A stretch of 64,000 bases of DNA from NCBI GenBank assembly GCA_020137815.1, contig CM035355.1, positions 3,020,847-3,084,846 of the forward strand, given 5' to 3'. Below the pieces are notes generated by a model, which saw only the letters and a program-made list of their open reading frames with translations, was not told the origin of the DNA and searched no databases. This DNA is from Hormiphora californensis (taxonomy: Eukaryota > Ctenophora > Tentaculata > Cydippida > Pleurobrachiidae). The position numbers and the translations under genes are program-made. Position 1 is the first letter of the stretch. Each line of letters starts with the position of its first letter. This document shows, one piece after another, positions 61,083-64,000 of this stretch.

Positions 61083-61716
61083 TAGACACCAAAAACTCTC
61101 AATTATTATTTTTGTGAAAATGTGTAATAATATGTGACCGTGAAGAAGAAAAAAAGAAGAATTTGACCGTGAATGAATGGGAAATACAGCTTTCCTAAGG
61201 ACTGTGAACAGCCATTGAAGTTAGACAGCTGTGTCATGGAGCTGATTGCCAGGTTAGACTGTTTTTTCGCGCGCCCCGTTTTTATAAAATAAAATAAAAG
61301 AGTTTGTACAAAACAAGGAGCTGAGTGGTGTGTGACGCGTGTATGTAACGCGCTGAATCTGTTGTCGTGTTGTGTATTGTAAGTGTTAGTTGTAAGCATT
61401 TCTTATGCGCGTCCCGTGTATCGGTTCTATGAACCATGCGGGACACTGCAATTCTGTATCCGCTTGTGTTTTTATTTGAATTTGAGGCTCAGGACTTTAA
61501 GGATGAGATAACAAGCTCTACTAACTAGGGACTGACTACTATTGGGGTTGTAGGAGGTAAGAATATGATGGGTGTTCTATTGGGTGTTTGAGAGGATGTT
61601 TGATTCTCTGCTAAATCATTGTCCTACCTCTCAGTAATGAGTGATAAAAGTTCACTTAAATCATCACCGACCCAGGTTGTCAAGTTCAACCATGAACCGC
61701 AGATGTTAACATAGTA
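61083..61716. other. Region 3' of PDPK1
   Basis: Presumed PDPK1 3' UTR and spacer. No further exon was recognised; short frames on both strands lack protein-like composition. Confidence 0.4.
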
Positions 61717-62577
61717 CAGTCGGACCCCGATTTAGTGGCCCCCGATTTAGTGGCACCCCGATTTAGTGGCAGGATTTTTTTCCCCCAAAAATTTTTTTGA
61801 ATTTTTTTGTGAATTTTTTTTGAAAATTTGTCAAAGAAACACCAGCCACGCCCGAATCGTTTTTCGAATCAGTGAATCTTATCGCATGTCCTGCTGCTAA
61901 TTAGACGGCTCGGAACGAAGCGATACGTGATCCCCATGGGGCCATTAAATCACAAGTTCACCAAGCGTCAAAATTTCGATTCGATGGGGATCACGTTTCG
62001 ATTCGTCCCGAACCGTCTAATTAGTAGCAGGATATGCGATAAGATGCACCGATTCGAAATAGGATTCGGACGTGGCTGGTATACCTTAAAAATTTTAAAA
62101 CTTTTTTTTGCAAAATTTTACAGTAAGATTGCCAATGCTTTGATCGGTGCTCCCCATAAATTTTGAGAGAAAAAGTTATTTTGAAATTTTGATACTTCCT
62201 CACCCGCTTAGGGTGCCCCGATTCGGCATGGTATCAAGTATCGGTTCGTTTCGAACCCGCTAATTAGACAGGATATCCAGTAAGCTGCACCGATTCGAAA
62301 CACAAATCGGACGGGCCGCTATAACTTAGAAAATTTTTCACAATATTTTTGAAAAAATTATTTTATAGTTTTCTATTTCTAATCAGAAATGATCATGCCA
62401 ACAATTATACATGAACATTGCATATAATAGTTAGAGGTGTCTTTAGTTTTAGGATAGCATTTTGGGCATAAAATAGGTTTTTATGGGCCAAATATGGCTC
62501 ACCTCGATTTAGTGGCACCCCGATTTAGTGGCAGGATTTTTCCCCCCCGAGGATGCCACTAAATCGGGGTCCGACTG
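61717..62577. mobile_element. pogo/Tigger-like MITE
   Basis: Terminal inverted repeats CAGTCGGACCCCGATTTAGT and complement, flanked by TA on both sides (61715-61716, 62578-62579). CAGTCGGACCCC ends and TA duplication are typical of pogo/Tigger members of the Tc1/mariner superfamily. 861 bp, no transposase. The TIR core CCCCGATTTAGTGGC is repeated just inside both ends. A degraded relative is at 14521-14610. Confidence 0.8.
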
Positions 62578-62637
62578 TACTGGCTTGTTAGGGGACGGTG
62601 TATGATATTAGGTATGCTAAATTGCAATGTCATCGTC

Positions 62638-62710
62638 GGGGGACTAGCTCAAATGGTAGAGCGCTCGCTTAGCATGTGAGAGGTACCGGGATCAATGCCC
62701 GGGTTCTCCA
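62638..62710 (+). tRNA. tRNA-Ala (AGC)
   Basis: A 73-nt cloverleaf. Acceptor stem GGGGGAC pairs with GTTCTCC, with two G-U pairs. The D arm is GCTC/GAGC. The anticodon stem CTCGC/GTGAG closes loop TTAGCAT, anticodon AGC. The T arm CCGGG/CCCGG closes loop ATCAATG. Position 54 is A rather than T, as in many eukaryotic tRNA-Ala genes. Discriminator A73, no intron, no encoded CCA. Confidence 0.92.
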
Positions 62711-62716
62711 GTCTGA

Positions 62717-62721
62717 CTTTT
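62717..62721 (+). terminator. RNA polymerase III terminator
   Basis: TTTTT seven bases after the tRNA 3' end, with a longer T-run at 62725-62731. Confidence 0.7.
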
Positions 62722-63021
62722 TGCTTTTTTTGACAAACAATTTGAAACAATCCACACAGTTCACACTTCACAGCACGTCACCCATTCCAGAAATTAGCGA
62801 ACTATTTAGAGAGAGTCATGGAGTTGAACTTTTTCGCTAATTTCGTTTGAGAAACACTTCCAAAACACAGAACTTTTTAACACGAAGAAAAAATAAAGCA
62901 TTAAACAGATATAAAAATCAGCTATCCATCTCTCTCGCATATATATTGTCCTCGTTGAGATAATAGCCTCACCAAGTAGAGATGGGTGTGTAAAATGTAG
63001 TAGGTCACTCCTTGTCAATTT
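62722..63021. other. Spacer between tRNA-Ala and the Q-rich gene
   Basis: AT-rich DNA that should contain the 3' UTR of the minus-strand Q-rich gene. Nothing else seen. Confidence 0.4.
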
Positions 63022-64000
63022 CTATGTTCTGGCGGCAGCAGGTTGAGCACCCGGCGTGGATGTAGCAGACTGTGGGGGATGGGATGTTAGAAGAATACAC
63101 ATGTACGGTAGAAATAAGAATTTTAAAACATTATTTTAGAACCCCACCCTTTTCGCCGCTTTCACTAAGAATTCTGAGAGCTTTGAAGCGTGGTCTGCTC
63201 TAAGAATAAGAAAGTAGAGGGAGTAGCTATTTAACTTACCGGAGTGCCGCCCCTCAGCAGAGCAGTATGTTGGGATACAAGGGTGTTATGTTGTTGTTGG
63301 TGCTGTTGTTGCTGCTGATACATCTGTGTGTATTGCTGGTAATATTGGTTTCGCAGCTCATTAGTAGGGGCATTCTGGGCCTGGGTATAAACTGTGGCGG
63401 CCTGGGAGAGAGTGGGTTAGTAATGGACAACTCTATCACCTAGCTAGATTTGTAAAATCATTGGCGCACGCTGCCCGGTTCGGAGATGACATAACAGTCT
63501 TTTGTAAGACAATTATTATCTGATGATAAACACTGATTTTAATTACCTGTTGTCCCAGTACTTGGACTTGTTGGGCAGCCTGTTGTATTTGTGTTTGCAG
63601 CTGGAGAAGGTGGGCTGTATTGTCAACAACGGGGGATGGGGCGGGTTGTTGGGGAGTTATTGGAAGGTGCTGCTGGTGGGAGATGGCTCCCATCATACCC
63701 TGGGAAAGAGGGGTGGTTAGAGAGGATCAATTATAATTATGCTTTGTTCAAACAGAAAGGAGCAAGGCAAAAACAATGTCTAATTTTTAAACCGTGCCCT
63801 GTTCCATTGACGTTCTTGGGGCGGCATTGTTCTCCGCGCGCATCGCTCTCCCTCCCGCGCACGATAAACTCCGACCACACAAAGACATGCTAGTTTTGTT
63901 GTGATTGTTGCAGAAATGTCCCACTTACTGGGGGTGGAGCGGCGGCAGCTGGTGGGGGCTGCATTGGTGGTGGTTGTATTTGGACGGGAGGCTGTTGCGC
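63022..64000 (-). CDS. Q- and P-rich protein, C-terminal exons
   Basis: Four exons on the minus strand, the most upstream running off the window: 63929-64000, 63547-63699, 63240-63401 and 63022-63069, all phase 0. The C-terminal 141 or so residues read PPP/AAA, then a Gln-rich amphipathic stretch (LLQLQTQIQQAAQQVQVLGQQ), then NQYYQQYTQMYQQQQQ and a short Ala/Pro end. Low-complexity Q/P composition suggests a transcription or RNA-binding cofactor. I do not recognise the family; the diagnostic part is beyond the edge. Confidence 0.65.

Overview
The window is animal nuclear DNA. Genes are split by short GT-AG introns and packed closely, and the proteins are animal or eukaryotic orthologues (USP5, MTHFS, CLEC16A, PDPK1, an OGDH-type E1). 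The repeats are L2/CR1-type LINEs, small DNA transposons and long foldback elements. Compact genes with this repeat mix suggest an early-branching invertebrate such as a sponge; that is inference, and no single marker proves it.

Layout. 1-15.2 kb is gene-poor: (GA)n/(CT)n tracts, an hAT-like MITE (392-1109), a palindrome (4863-5534) and a 3.85-kb foldback element built on a 32-bp minisatellite (8394-12245). The last two coding exons of an OGDH/DHTKD1-type gene lie at 15271-16123 (+). A second long palindrome fills 17178-18981. From 19.3 to 38.2 kb four minus-strand genes follow one another: CLEC16A, a coiled-coil RE-rich protein, MTHFS and USP5. From 38.6 to 51.3 kb is a graveyard of nested retroelements: a nuclease-like fragment split by a palindrome, three head-to-tail minus-strand LINEs (one with both ORFs open) and a plus-strand LINE remnant. 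From 51.9 to 61.1 kb are a RWD-RING gene and PDPK1 (+). A PDPK1 intron holds an antisense membrane-protein gene and another holds a palindromic element. A pogo/Tigger-like MITE, a tRNA-Ala(AGC) and the 3' end of a Q-rich gene (-) close the window.

The most unusual signal is that tandem repeats sit on splice sites in three unrelated genes. USP5, CLEC16A and PDPK1 each have an acceptor multiplied three- to ninefold, and only the copy next to the exon keeps the frame open. PDPK1 also has a duplicated donor: as written, only the second copy joins exon 1 in frame to the kinase. Two PDPK1 acceptors 52 nt apart decide whether the PH domain is read. CLEC16A contains a tandem copy of two exons that would break the frame if both were spliced in, and each copy carries an insertion the other lacks. 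This is either real structural evolution or two haplotypes merged in the assembly; RNA and long reads would decide.

The cellular genes do not form one pathway. USP5 disassembles free polyubiquitin, CLEC16A acts in endolysosomal/mitophagy control, the RWD-RING protein is a probable E3 ligase, PDPK1 is the AGC-kinase master kinase, and MTHFS and the OGDH-type E1 are metabolic. All exon boundaries were read by eye from splice motifs, phase and protein similarity recalled from memory.
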